64,000 nucleotides of DNA from Antitrichia curtipendula (taxonomy: Eukaryota; Streptophyta; Bryopsida; Hypnales; Leucodontaceae), in assembly GCA_951230915.1 (NCBI GenBank), contig OX579636.1, forward strand, positions 24,177,567-24,241,566, written 5' to 3'. Made by a program: the position numbers and the translations under genes. This document shows, piece after piece, positions 24,550-36,799 of this stretch (positions within the stretch are counted from its first letter, which is position 1; every line of letters begins with the position of its first letter). The notes beneath the pieces were generated by a model. That model had not been told where the DNA came from. It searched no databases and saw only the letters and a list, made by a program, of their open reading frames with translations.

Positions 24550-27500
24550 ATGGTATTCCATATCATTTCGCTGTTCCTGTCGCTTCTGCTTTTTACATCG
24601 AAGGTCTCCTATGGACAGCGCCATCATCATTCTTATGCAGTTTCATCTTTAGCTTCTAACGAGACGATCAAAAAATTTCACTTCAAGGTATGGCACTTAT
24701 TACTTGATGCGCTAACTATAGACAATAGTTTCGTGGACGCCATCGAGCTTTCCAGTGGTCCGCATTTTTACAACCACGATTTCTCTCGAAAAACACTTGA
24801 ACGTTGCATCTCTTTTCAAATGCATTTTCTAGCAAGACTTTATTCGTTTCGAACGATCACATGGCCCGGGATTATCGCGATTTCATAAAATTGAAAATTG
24901 CTGCAGGTTGGCTATAAGAATGTTCATCGTCTAAACACTACCAAGCGTTTGATAGCTGTGAACGGGAAGTATCCAGGTCCTACTATCTACGCGCACGAAG
25001 GAGACCGCTTGATAATCAATGTCACAAATTTGATTAACGAAGATGTCGCAATCCATTGGTAAGAGCAAATTTGCTTGCGCTGATTTGCCAAAATTTTCGA
25101 GATAGGTGCATCTCATTGTTTTCAATGCTACACATAATGCGCTCTGCACATTAGTTTCGCATCAGTCTAAAGGAAGAACACGTACTCTGCAAGAGCTTCG
25201 GGTTAAATTAGCAGTTGTCCAGTTCTCTTACTGGTACAAGTGACAAACATGTAGGCAATCAATCCAAATGTTGCAAAGTTCCAACCAGCATTTCTATTTT
25301 CATTTATCGTTTTCAGACAGGGAGGCTCCAAAATTTGGTTAAAGCTACCAATTCTCGCGAAATTAACATATTTTTTTGAATATTCTGGTGACCTCAATAG
25401 GATGTTAGAAATCTTTCTATAAAATCTAGCAAAACAATTGCAATTTCCTCAAATTTTCTTGTAGCTAGACCAAATATTTGTTGAAACCTAGCAATATTTT
25501 GACAAAAAGAACCTTGGGAACCAACGATGAAGATTATCCAGAAATCAACAGTGCACTTCATATCTAGAACATCGGTTCAGATTTAGCAGTCACTGAGATC
25601 GAGTATAGGATTGAGTTTAATCGCACTTGTCGTTACGGTCGGCCTTCGGCATCAAGTAGAAATTTGTTGAGAAAGATATCCAAAGTCGAAATTGTCTCTC
25701 ATTCTATGATATCAGGACGAGTAGGTCCAAGAACTTTGAGGTGTCCAAGAACGTTGAGAATACGTGCGTCTTCCGCTTGTTTTATTGAGAAGTCATATCT
25801 GACAAATTTGTGCAGGCATGGCGTTCGACAAATCCTTTCCTGTTGGTCAGATGGAACTGCGTATATAACACAATGCCCTGTTAGGCCTGGAGAGTCGTTC
25901 ACACACAATTTCACAGTACAGGGCCAAGTAGGCACTCTTCTTTGGCACGCTCATATCACCTGGTTGCGCGCAACATTACATGGGGCCATTGTCATATTTC
26001 CAAGGCCAGGAGTACGATATCCATACGATCCTCAGCCTAATTACGCTGTTCCCATTATACTTGGTACATATCCCTTCCCTTTGCCTGCATGATTGTTTAT
26101 ATTCTCAAGAATTTTTTTTCACTATTTCCTTTGTTACCACACTAGATGTTGAAACTCCCTGCATACTGGTCTTCAAAAACTATTAGTCTGATAGTTTTGA
26201 GATTATCAAGAACATTAATTTGTTCAGATTTATTACCATCTCGTCTCTTTTGAGGGCTGAATGTTGATTTTTAGGGACTGTTCCAACTCTAAACGGGTTA
26301 CTTCTCGAACAGCATACTTTAACTAATAATCTTCGGCACTAACACTTGAGAGCGAATGTTGAGAGTAGGACTTCACAGATGGTGTTTTCCACTTTTTCAA
26401 TGCCTAGTTGTACGAAAGATGAAACTCAGACTGCATATACCTAGGTCTTTCACACATTCTCGACTATTAATGAAGACAAGTGTTAATCGAAAATCGGTTC
26501 TAGCTGAGGTGATCCGATTGCTCGCAGCGTTGATAAATTTTCTTGTCAATGCTTGAAGGGGAATGGTGGAATGCAAACCCTCAAACCGTAGAGACTACCG
26601 CTTTGAGTACAGGGGCTGCACCTCAGGTGTCTGATGCTTCAACCATCAACGGCTACCCGGGACCTCTTTACAACGGATCAACGCCGCGTACGTACTTCTT
26701 TCATTCTGCATACAGCATCTGCACCGCAAACTGACTCGATTTACAGCATTTTCAGTACAACCTCGATCGCCAGCTGTGTCAAGAATCTCGTGAACGCCGA
26801 ATTTCATTTTCAAAAAATAAAAAATTAGGAAAGATTTTCTCTTTAAAATAACTTTGCATGCACTGATATCTCAACTTCAAGTGCAGGTATAAATTATCGG
26901 AGAACTCCACTTGTAAATTCTCTCTAATTGGAATAGACATCGTTCTAAAATTGTTGTGATCATATCTGCAGATGGTGTTTTCACGTTGAACGTAGTGCCT
27001 GGAAATACCTACCAACTCAATATCGTGAATGCAGCTCTGGAGCTCAACTATTACTTCGCCATTGCATATCACCCATTGACAGTTGTGGCAATGGACGCCT
27101 CTTACGTGGAACCCTTTACAACCGACACCATTTTTCTTTCACCGGGTCAAACAGCTGATGTTCTCCTGACGACGAATTTGAGTAACGGAAGATATTATAT
27201 GGCAGCGACAGTCTTCTCAGTCGTGCCCGAGGAGAATCTAGGCTTTCCACACACTACAACCACTGCGATTCTACAGTACCCTGTTGCTCGGTCCTCAGTT
27301 GACCCCATACTTCCAGATCTCCCAGTTCACAATGAGACGGAAACCAGGCAGAATTTTATTGACAACATGCGAAGTACTGAAAGCGTACGGCAAGCGGCAG
27401 CAGTGCCACTTTCAATCGACCGAACATTGCAGTTCACCGTTGGTTATGCTCTTGAGCCTAACAACACTTGCCCACCTTTGGCGCTTTGCCAAGGAGTCAA

Positions 27501-28363
27501 CCACTCTCGATTTTCAGCTGCAGTGAACAACATTTCGTTTGAGAACCCCTGGAATACTTCGTTGTTGGAGGCATTTTTTTTGAACGAGCCCATCAGAAAT
27601 CTTTTCCTTGGATTTCCAAGTAGGCCACCAAATGAATACAACTTCACGGGCTTTGTGCCTACATATACGGCTCCCAGGCACTCTACGAAAGTCGTAGTCC
27701 TCAACTTCGGTACAAATGTAGAACTCGTGCTTCAAGACACTGCTATTTTGCAGTACGAATTCCATCCGTTCCACCTTCATGGTCACAATTTTTATGTCGT
27801 AGGGGAAGGCTATGGAAATTTCAACCCAGTTTTGGACCCCTTGACGTTCAATCTCATCGATCCTCCTCAGCGTAACACTGTTGAAGTTCCAGCTGGCGGT
27901 TGGATTGCAATTCGGTGGACAGCGAACAATCCAGGTGCATACTCTCATCATTTATGGCTTTGATATTTTTCGGATGGGCATGTTGATTCCCTGGTGTTAT
28001 AGCAGGAGATCTTTTCAGCGCACTTGAGGTGCAGATTTCTTTCATCCCTAATCATGAATTGAACAGTTTGCATTCAGTGTGCTATTCTTGCAGAGCAATA
28101 TCACAATACAAGGAGTTCTCACTTACATTCGGAACTCCCAGTTAGTTGAAGTTATTACTGAATGACCAATTATAACCGATCGATACGTGGCGATTGGAGT
28201 TTTTGCAGGCGTGTGGCTCCTACATTGCCATCTGGAAATGCATCTTTCTTGGGGGATGGGAATGGCGTTTGTAGTAAGAAATGGCACAGGGGATAATGAG
28301 ACGTTGAGTTCTCCTCCTGCTGATTATCCTCGGTGCCTAAAACACAACTCGACTCCTCATTAG
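24550..28363 (+). CDS. Laccase (secreted multicopper oxidase)
   Basis: Extracellular benzenediol:oxygen oxidoreductase, oxidising phenolics while reducing O2 to water. My model has six exons: 24550-24687, 24907-25058, 25816-26063, 26559-26687, 26972-27934 and 28209-28363. All junctions are GT-AG with matching phases, giving 1785 bases and 594 aa, the normal plant laccase length. Residues 1-22 form a hydrophobic signal peptide (SLFLSLLLF core). All four copper motifs are present: HWHG at 96-99 (split by intron 2), WHAHITW at 140-146, [10 protein letters not shown] from 487, and [12 protein letters not shown] at 549-560. The axial position after the last His is Met (M560) where many laccases have Leu, which usually goes with lower redox potential. 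Many NxS/T sites suggest glycosylation. The PGVWLLHCH context and C-terminal PPADYPRC are laccase-like rather than ascorbate-oxidase-like. There is no frameshift or stop, so the gene looks functional. Substrate and pathway (lignin-like polymer, flavonoid oxidation) cannot be read from sequence. Confidence 0.92.
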
Positions 28364-29454
28364 GCATCCAGAAAAGTTTCCTGAGAATGATCCTGATTCG
28401 TATGGAACTCAGTTTAGCTACCAACACTGATTTAGGAAGAAAATCAAGGTTAGATAGCTGCGATGATTTGTCCTGCGGTATTGTGATAGTGCTACATACA
28501 TAAAATAGACAGGACTGTAAACCCGAACTTCATTCCCAACATTCTTGGAAGCTGACTCACTGACAAACGAACTGATTGCCTCTCCTATATTTGTATATTC
28601 CACCAAAAATGGAAAACAGATTTCTGTAAAATTTGTGACTCTAACTCAAGTGATAGGTCTCCATTGAACCTTACAAGCATGTAGGATTTATGTAGCTGAA
28701 GACCAGGCTTTACATCTTCGGGATGAGAAAACGAGGTCAACTCAATCATCACTCATTCAACTCAGAAAATGTACAAAAGTGTTCAAATGAGAGATCTTCG
28801 TCAATTGAACCTGGAAAATACCGCCGAAGCATTTCCTTGTTCAGTTTCCTCTTATATAACCAAAGTAACAGATCTTTGGAGTTCAATTGTAAGGAAGCAA
28901 CTACGACCTGGGAATTTTTGCACACAATTCATTTCCACAACCACTCGTCAATGAACCAAGCAAGACGAATCTCCAACTCACCCGGGTAAGTCCAAATCTC
29001 TTTCCATTGAAGATTTAGCATCTGAGTCCTCAGCCAAATTACCACCACTTCAGGCCTTTCCTTGGATTCTCTGCAAGTCATAGGTAACAGAGTTGATTAA
29101 GCAGGTGATTCCTTCTCATAAGTGTATATTTTCAAGAATCATAGAATTATCTCATACTGGGATAACTATCATATTGGAATACTTAGGCTCAAGTGGAGAA
29201 ATTAAATCTGGTGCTCCAGAGCTAGAGTGAATTGGCACGGAGTGCTGCGGCAGATTTATGGTTTATGGTTTATGAATTTGGTTGAGGCAACAACAGAAAC
29301 CTCACTTGTTGCTGTCGCTCTAGTAAGCGTCCACAAGCGTCCACAAGGAGATTTTTCTGGTTTCTTACATTATCAATGTAGTAAAATCAAGGAAAACACC
29401 ACTTTCAAAAGTGTGAGCATGTGGAGATTTGGAATTGCTATGTAGAATTTCAGT
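28364..29454. other. Laccase 3' flank
   Basis: This includes the presumed 3' UTR. Composition is intermediate and ORFs here (for example 28723-28989) lack family resemblance. A short tandem GCGTCCACAA GCGTCCACAA occurs near 29327. Confidence 0.45.
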
Positions 29455-29755
29455 CATTTTAGTACATTACATAGTAAACAATCCAATTTACTACTTTCTA
29501 GCATACATTCCTATTATGCATGATTGTAGTAAAATACATAACATAGGAAACAACCCAGTTTTACAACTTTCTTGCTCACATGACTATTATGTATGATCAT
29601 AGTGAAATATAGAATATGACAAACACCTCATTTTTACTACTTTCTCACACATACAACATAATTCTCCATGACAGGGAAATACATGACATGGTAAACAATA
29701 CATTTTGATCACTTTCTCACATTTGCATTATAAGTGTGCATGGTAGAGAAGTGTT
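29455..29755. repeat. Degenerate tandem repeat, ~75-base unit, four copies
   Basis: Four successive units share the order: TAGTACATTACATAGTAAAC, then CCAATTTACTACTTTCT, then a CACAT/CATACAT stretch, then CTATTATGCATGAT. Later copies drift. No coding function is seen. Confidence 0.6.
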
Positions 29756-32009
29756 TTCTTTATTATTAGCAACACATAATTATCGAAATCATTATAATTT
29801 AGAATGTTATGAGAAGGTGCTTTTTGCAAGATGTTTGGATAGTTAGATAGTCATTACCCTTTTGAAATGAAAGTGATTGGAAAACCACATATTACAAATG
29901 AAAAATTGACTTTAATTGAAAAAATGCATGTGTAATTTTTCATTGGATTTAATATTTGTAAAATAAGTATTTGCAAGGATGTAGTGGTTATTTTTTAAAG
30001 ATTGAAGCATCTCAGGTGTAACTTTTGAAGCTTTAACCCCTCAATTAAGATGACACAATGTGTCTTTTTAAAAAAAAATTATGGCAATTTCTCGAGAGGG
30101 TGCAACAAATCTCAATATTTTGTGAACTAAGAATCTGTAGAAATACAAGTTGATATACTTTTTTCCTTTTTTCCTTTTTGAATTTTGAATGTGAGAAGTA
30201 ATTGAAAATTCATTTAAGACAAGTAGTCAAGAATGTAGTCTAGTAGGGAAAAGTAGCAAATATAATGTTTTTCCTTCAAAAGAGTAGTGGAGAGAGAAAA
30301 AATTTATATTTCTTGAATGTTTTTATTCTTTAATCTACACACAATGTTTAAAAAAATAAGATTTCAATTTTTATCAATTTCAGAAATAAAAGGTTCAATC
30401 TAGTGTAATTAACACAAAATAATGAGAATGAGTTCTAATTTTTTGAAGCTGTTCCAAATAATATGATAATAGTATGAGTTGTTAAAATTCAGAAATTCAT
30501 GCATATATGAATTGTTTAAGAATTCAGTAGAATCCAATTTGGTTAGTTCAAACTTTGTAGTCTTCATGTTTGAGAACGTGTAAAAATTTGAGAGAGTTTT
30601 TTATTTTTCAAATTTCCAATGAAAAATACAGCATTTGCTTTGGATTCCTAATAAATTTGTAATTGAAGGGTAACAAATCTTCATTCATCTTTTTATAATT
30701 TTTTTCTAGAATTTGCGATTTTTGTGTATGAAGTTGATCATCCATACTTGTTATAATCTAAAAATGTATTGGTACAAATTTTCGACAATTAATTCCATGC
30801 ATACAAGATGAATAAGTGTTTACTTTAGTACGGTTAAAAAAAAATAACCACCTATATAGATGTTCAAAAAAACATTCAAAGTGGTACAAATCATTGAAAA
30901 TCTCCATTGTAAAAACTATGTTAGGCCTTCAGGGGTTTATGTGAAATCTTCATTAATGAAAAGCACCCCTCACTTAGGAATATGATCAATTTTCTTCAAA
31001 TGGTAAAATTCCATCATAATGACAGAGCATTCCATGGAAATGGCACTACCGCACTGTATTAGTAATAAATAACACAACATTAAAGAGAAATGGCAAAAAA
31101 TGTGTTGAGAATGACAAAAAATTTCCATCATTTTAACAAAATACACTATAAGTATGATAATAATGATAATATTTAATTCTTTGTTTTTAATCTTGACATA
31201 TCTTGCACATTCAAGTTCACTAGACATTGTTCCCAAATAGGACATTATTTAGGCGTCTTCTTTAGATCATAAAGACTCATGCAAAAGAAAAAAAGTAAAT
31301 GAACTACCTATAGACTAGAATAAATGGTAGAAGTACATGAAGACTCATGCAACAGAATTAAAAAAAATGAGGAACCTCACTACTATAATATTTGGTAGAA
31401 TTGCTTTTCAGTTCTTACCAATACTAGAAGTTTGAATAGTACAAAATTATATCCCACTTGTAAAGCTTCCAAACAAAAATAGAATGACAGGAATGAAGCA
31501 CATGCCTAACAATTGATGTTCAATGAAGCCAGGGCATTATCTAACCTAATGAAGTTGCAATGATAATACAACCTAATCAAACCGCTGTAGCATCCAACAA
31601 GGTAGGTGAAGGCACATCTCTTGTTCTTGGTCCTATGGATACTGTATAGTAAAGCAACTGTAGAGCCTTTGAAATTGTTTTTTCAATCAACCTATTTCAA
31701 TACATGACTTTGTGTATACCAAGGTTATTAAGGTTGCAATTATACAAATAAGTACAATATAAATGCATGAATGGAAGAGTCATATGAACAATTGCAACTA
31801 CCAGTTTTAAAGTTCTGAGTATCTTCAACCTATTGTATAAGTAATGAATAAAAATTACCATACAACTACAAACATGATTTTCAAGATGGAAACAAAGAAA
31901 TACTATTTTCACTCCATTAACGCTTTCAAAATCTCTATCTATCTATTTACAGTAGCCTACACTATAATTTCTACCTATTTGATCAATCACATGTGCATTG
32001 TACATTAGT
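29756..32009. other. AT-rich intergenic DNA
   Basis: There is no supported gene or repeat boundary. Microsatellite-like AT runs and short ORFs only. Confidence 0.5.
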
Positions 32010-33187
32010 GCTTGGTTAAGAGAAAGGATTCGGGACATATTCCCTGTGAATCTTGAATGATTTGGTTCCATGCCTTACCATAAGCTTGATGGCCTCATAC
32101 TCTTTGGGCTTCAAGGTGGCTTGCTTTTGGGACACATCTTCGTTCAACACTCTAAGGTTGTCAAGTTTATCAACAAACCACTTGACAAGTCTACTTCAGT
32201 AACGCCGCTTGAAGGTTGATACTACACCTTGGTCGATAGGTTGGAGATGTGAAGTGGTGTTCTTGGATACAAACTTGATTGTGAGATGTTGAAAAGTGGT
32301 GAGGATAGCATCTGGAACATTGTGGGATGAACAATTGTCAATTAGGAGCAAAGTTGGGCGTCGAAGAGTTGCATTCCAATCTTGTAGCCATTGCGTGAAA
32401 AGTGCTTCAGTCATCCAAGCATTGTGGTTGGAACGCCAATGCATAGGAAGATTTCCCTTGTCAATGCTTCGCAATGACCTTGGAGTTTCAAATCTGTTGA
32501 TCACCAGTAGAGGTACATTGACAATACCGGTTGCATTGACACAAATCAAGACAGTCAAGCGAGACTTCGATAATTTTGTACCAGCTTGTAGTTCAGACAC
32601 AATAGAGCATGAACCTAAGATTTGATAAAACGAGCTTATTTTGTCCGCATTGAATATGTCTTGTGGATCCCATCCATGAGTCACTTGGCGCATAGCAACG
32701 CGACCACTCTCCACAATATTATGTGGCACACTAGCTTCTTCTCCATGCAACATCAAAAATTGCAAGTCATGTCCACGCATGAAGCCTTCTCTCCAACTCC
32801 TTGATGCCTTCAAGTTTGAGAAATGACGCTTGGCAATGTCTTCCACCCAAGTCTCCAAAAGAAAGCCTAAGACAATACCACCATTGTGGTTGACATCCAC
32901 AATGGCGTTGGACAAGGGCCTGAATCTCAATGTCAATGCCTAACAAACCCTCATGATGCCAAATGGTGTTGCTCACTCCATGCTCCAGCACATTCTCCTT
33001 GTTGCAAATGATCTTGCTTACCATTGCTGGGGAGACACCAAAGAGACAAGCAATATCGGCTTCTTTGTGCTTCTTCTTGCCACCCTCCTACTTAGCTTTC
33101 CATGTTGATGATGGCAACTCTTGTAGCATCTATCAATTTGGCTGGAGATTTGCGCTTGGTGGGTGTAGCAAATGGAGGTTGAACTAA
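32010..33187 (-). pseudogene. Tigger/CENP-B-like (pogo) transposase pseudogene
   Basis: Read right to left, the N-terminal part has basic PTKRKSPAKLIDATRVAIIN and then an HTH (KKKHKEADIACLFGVSPAMV then SKII), as in CENP-B/Tc5-type DNA-binding domains. The catalytic DDE part (within 32196-32936) keeps all three acidic positions: FNADKISSFYQIL, TLLLIDNCSSHN and TTSHLQPIDQGVVSTFKRRY. These match the DDE_1 family of Tigger/jerky/pogo transposases. It is broken by an in-frame TAG near 33091, a frameshift near 32930, and a TGA after FKRRY at about 32196; recognisable sequence (RLVKWFVDKLDNLRVLNEDV) continues past that stop in the same frame. The first catalytic motif reads DK where DE is usual. No terminal inverted repeats were located. 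Confidence 0.8.
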
Positions 33188-33301
33188 TATGCAAGGCTTT
33201 CGGGTGCTTGCAAGTTCTGCAGCTTCATTGACAGCCTACAAGAAAGACTCACTCACATTAAATACCAATACTTTTCAAAAAAAGATTCTACAATCTGAGC
33301 T

Positions 33302-33674
33302 TCACAACATCAAAGACTTAAAGAAGTGATGGCTATACCATATTAGTAAGTACATCCAGTCGATTGTTGGCCGGATTGCACATAGGGCATTGAGGTTTGT
33401 TGTTGTGAGTATTGCACAACACATACTCACATGCATCGCCACGATCAAAAAAAGCCTCCATGCAGCCAGGCACTTCATAAGCAAAGTCATAGACGGTAGC
33501 CATTGATACAGAAGGTGAAGGGGCAAAATTGAGAGGAGGTGGAATGGAACAATGTTTGCGTAAGGAGGTGGAAGGGCAAAACTGAGAAGACTTTGAATGG
33601 GACAGTGCTTGCATGAGGCAGCGAAAGAAGGTTGATGGTAAAGAGTCGCAGCCGACGTAGTCAGGGTTTCCCAA
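33302..33674 (-). CDS. Cysteine-rich ORF, unrecognised
   Basis: The frame contains VPGCMEAFFDRGDACEYVLC then NTHNNKPQCPMCNPANNRLD, a C-x(13)-C-x(4)-C-type arrangement with a final CPMC that suggests a small metal-binding (BED-like) finger. It lies just upstream of the Tigger remnant on the same strand and could be an extra N-terminal domain of that element. The family is not recognised, and the ORF may be non-functional. Confidence 0.3.
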
Positions 33675-33839
33675 GGGGTTGATGAAAACTAGGGATTCAC
33701 GCTAACCGATCACTTTATGATAACCAACCTCTAAACATGTGTCCCTTCTAATTTGAGACAAGGACAATGATGCAAAGCATGCATTATTTTTACTCATGTC
33801 TCTCTTAACCAAGCACTACTATATTCAAGAAATATTCTA

Positions 33840-35178
33840 CTATACATACAAAAAGGTTTGACATTTGGTTAACAATCCACTCCTTGGTTGCCTATCCTTC
33901 ACTTCATATGCAATGCTCATAGACCTATCATATGCAATTTTTCTTGATAGTCCAGGCTGTACTAACATAAACTTATGAAGTATTGAGCTTATAGGCCGTA
34001 TGCAAGTTTCATCATAATTGTTGTAAATGACATTCATGTGAGTGACCTCATCAATTAAGTCCACATATATCTCCCTAAACCCTTCATAAGATACATCTTG
34101 CAGGTGAGAATAATAATCAACACTAAAAATAAGTAGAAATCTCACCCATAAAATCATGGTTGAAGAATCCACAAATCCTTGCTTTTTAAGGAGTCTCTTG
34201 AAGGTCATTATTTGATGCAATAACAACATCACTTCCTACTTTATAGAAGACCCCATTCAACATGACAGCGTTTACAGTACTAATGAGAGGGATCCATCCT
34301 TCTTCCTTGTAAAAACGTTGAGCTAAATATTCCATGATCTCTGGTGATTGTGCCAATTTAGGAACTTGCTTCCGTCCAATTGAAATCCCCTTCATTACTA
34401 CCATTGAAGCGCAAGGACTTGTACTTATCAATTCCAAGCTCTGTCCAATATCTTTGGCCTTCTCAATAGAACTAGTGTGAATTCCACATTTGTTGTGCCA
34501 TACAGGACATTGATGGAACCCTTCAGCATTTTCTTGGTCCAATCCTTCAGGATACATTAAGTATTCATGCACTTTTTTAAGAGCTCTTTGACTTACATGA
34601 AGAGAATCCCGTTCTTCACTTATCTGATGCACTACACTTGTAAACAACTCACGTGAGTAATATTGGATGAAAGTTGTTTCCATTAGTTTGTTGTTTGTAT
34701 TGATCTTCCCAAAATGAGCCACCTCTCGCTCAAAGGCAAAGCACCAATATACCTCACTTGGCCCAAATCTGCGAACATCATCCAATAAGTGACTTGCACC
34801 AGCAACATGTTCTAAAGGAGCTCCATTACATCCATCAACCTCTTCTGAGCATACTTTCCATGCTTGAAAAAGTAATTGAACAGAATTCAGGTCCACTTCA
34901 TTTCAACCTCCAGTCCTCGTTTGGTTGAAAAAATAATGTGACAAATCAACTAGTAAGGCTTCTAGAAACCATCTTCCTTGAGAGATGTGACCAAAGAGTA
35001 CATGCAATACATGTGGCAACACCCATTGTATGAACCTCTGGTTTTCTTCAGCCATATACATAGAATGTCTTTTGATTGGATCATATGGCCATCTTCCTTG
35101 TTTAAGTTCATATGGGCGACTGTTGCTAACCCGCACACAAACCTTTCGAACTTCATCCAATAAAAAATCATCATACAA
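33840..35178 (-). pseudogene. Probable CACTA-type (Tnp2-like) transposase, C-terminal remnant
   Basis: Three consecutive reading frames (34903-35178, 34186-34896, 33840-34232) join through frame changes. Key text is VRRFGPSEVYWCFAFEREVA then HFGKINTNNKLMETTFIQYY, recalling the 'R.GP...YW.F.FER..G..K' core of the DUF4218 region downstream of Tnp2 transposases. NGVFYKVGSDVVI then recalls the following conserved block. The catalytic N-terminal Tnp2 part is absent. The remnant ends exactly where the CACTA element at 35179 begins, so its 5' part was cut off or displaced there. Given four non-autonomous CACTA elements nearby, this may be a relic of their source, but the family call rests on remembered motifs. 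Confidence 0.45.
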
Positions 35179-36285
35179 CACTAGTAGAAAAAAATAGTGC
35201 CCAAATCAACAAAAATCAACACAGAAGTGTTGATTTTTTTGTTGATTTGGACGTGTTAATTTGGGTACTTTTTAACAGAAAACTGTTGATTTTTTTATTA
35301 GTCTTTTATTAATTTGGGCACTAAATTTTTCTTTTCAAAATTTTTTTCCTTCAAAGTTCGACCACTGAAAAGCTGCCACGTGGCATTGCCACGCAGGCAA
35401 CGCATGAAGTGGCAGTGCCACGTAGGCAACTTCCAAATGGGGTGCTACATGGCGGTTGCCTACGTGGCACCCCATTTGGTGTTGCCGGCAAGGTTTGAAC
35501 CTTGCACCTCACTCTTGGGGTGCAAGGTTCAAACCATTGCACCACACACACATGCATGCGTGTGAGAGTTTTTTTTTGTTTTACCTAGTTAAAGTATTTT
35601 TTTTTTCATTTTTTTGTTAAAGACAGCAGACTTCAAAGGCCATTTAGGCATAAAAAAACAACTTTTTTCTAAAAACTTTGACTAAGAAAAGTTGATATAT
35701 ACAAGTATCTTTCATCTCCAAAATCCGTTTGCAATTTTAAGTCTCCAATCAAAAGTTATGACTAAATTTCAGAGAGGGTCTTTCATAATGTCAAAAAAAA
35801 TTCAATGGAACTCCTCTCTGAAATTTAGTCATAACTTTTGATTGGGGACTTAAAATTCCAAACGGATTTTTGGAGATGAAAGATACTTGTATGTAGCAAC
35901 TTTTTTTAGTTCAAAGTTTTTAGAAAAAAGTTGTTTTCCTATGCCTAAATGTCTTTGAAGTCTGCTGAATTTAAGAATTACCAAATTGGGAATGATTTAT
36001 TTATTTTTTCCATAAACAAACTATTTATAGAATACTAACTATGATAGTTTACACATTTTTTCAAATAAAAAAATTTACTTGAGAATTTTTTTAGTCAAAA
36101 TTAACAAAAAAGTGTTGAGTTTTTGTTAATTTGAAAATGCAGTACCCAAATTAACAAAAAAATTTGTTGATTTGGGCAGTTTTTACAAAAATCAACAAAA
36201 AATTGTTAAAATGGACGATGTAGTACCCAAATCAACAAAAATTTGTTGATGTTTTGTTAATTTTGGCACTGTTTTTCTAGTAGTG
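35179..36285 (+). mobile_element. Non-autonomous CACTA-type element, copy 1
   Basis: The left end is CACTAGTAGAAAAAAATAGT and the right end TTTTTCTAGTAGTG. Subterminal zones repeat the word CCAAATCAACAAAA in both orientations, as expected for transposase-binding repeats. The interior has a G-box-like zone (35372-35480), a tRNA-like zone (~35490-35560) and a 344-base foldback (35624-35967). It is about 1.1 kb, encodes no transposase, and is nearly identical to copy 2 in inverted orientation. The flanking triplets differ (CAA left, ATT right), so no target duplication is left; the left junction abuts the transposase remnant. Confidence 0.8.
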
Positions 36286-36799
36286 ATTTAAATTGCAATT
36301 CCATCTTCATGTAGTTGAGGAGGTATTTTTGTTCACAAATATATACTTTAATCACATAAAGAAGAAATTGAATTGAGAGTGATATTAGGCTACTTTATAT
36401 TAAGTTACTTCAAGGATTGCAATGTTTGTAATGTTGATTCTCTATAAAATAAGCATTAGTCTACTCTAAAAGCGACCACTTTCAGGGTTGGTCTACCTTT
36501 TTCATAGCTTTCCATAGATGGAAAGATTTTTAGCTCATTTTTGAGAGAAAAAAAATAGATGTCGAATATAATACAATTGGTATAATAATTTTTGAGGAAT
36601 TATTGAATTTCTTTATGACTATTTCCAAAGATTTTTGTCATAGGTCTCTCAAAATCTGTCCACTTGCAACTTGTAAAGAGATGTGAGGAAACTAAAGAGA
36701 ATGATTAACTCTTGAAATAAATAAAACCTTTTCTTCAATCCACTCAATGGCTAAAGAGATTAGTTTAAGAACCATCTCATATCCATTCCAAAATTAATT
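36286..36799. other. Spacer between the inverted CACTA copies
   Basis: The 514 bases are AT-rich with no ORF or recognised motif. They would form the loop if the two flanking elements paired. Confidence 0.6.

Noticed and set aside
35314..35565. ORFs in both CACTA copies with HVGN/CHVA words (also 37468-37830)
   Set aside because: They arise from the G-box-like GCCACGT repeats and tRNA-like block inside non-autonomous elements.
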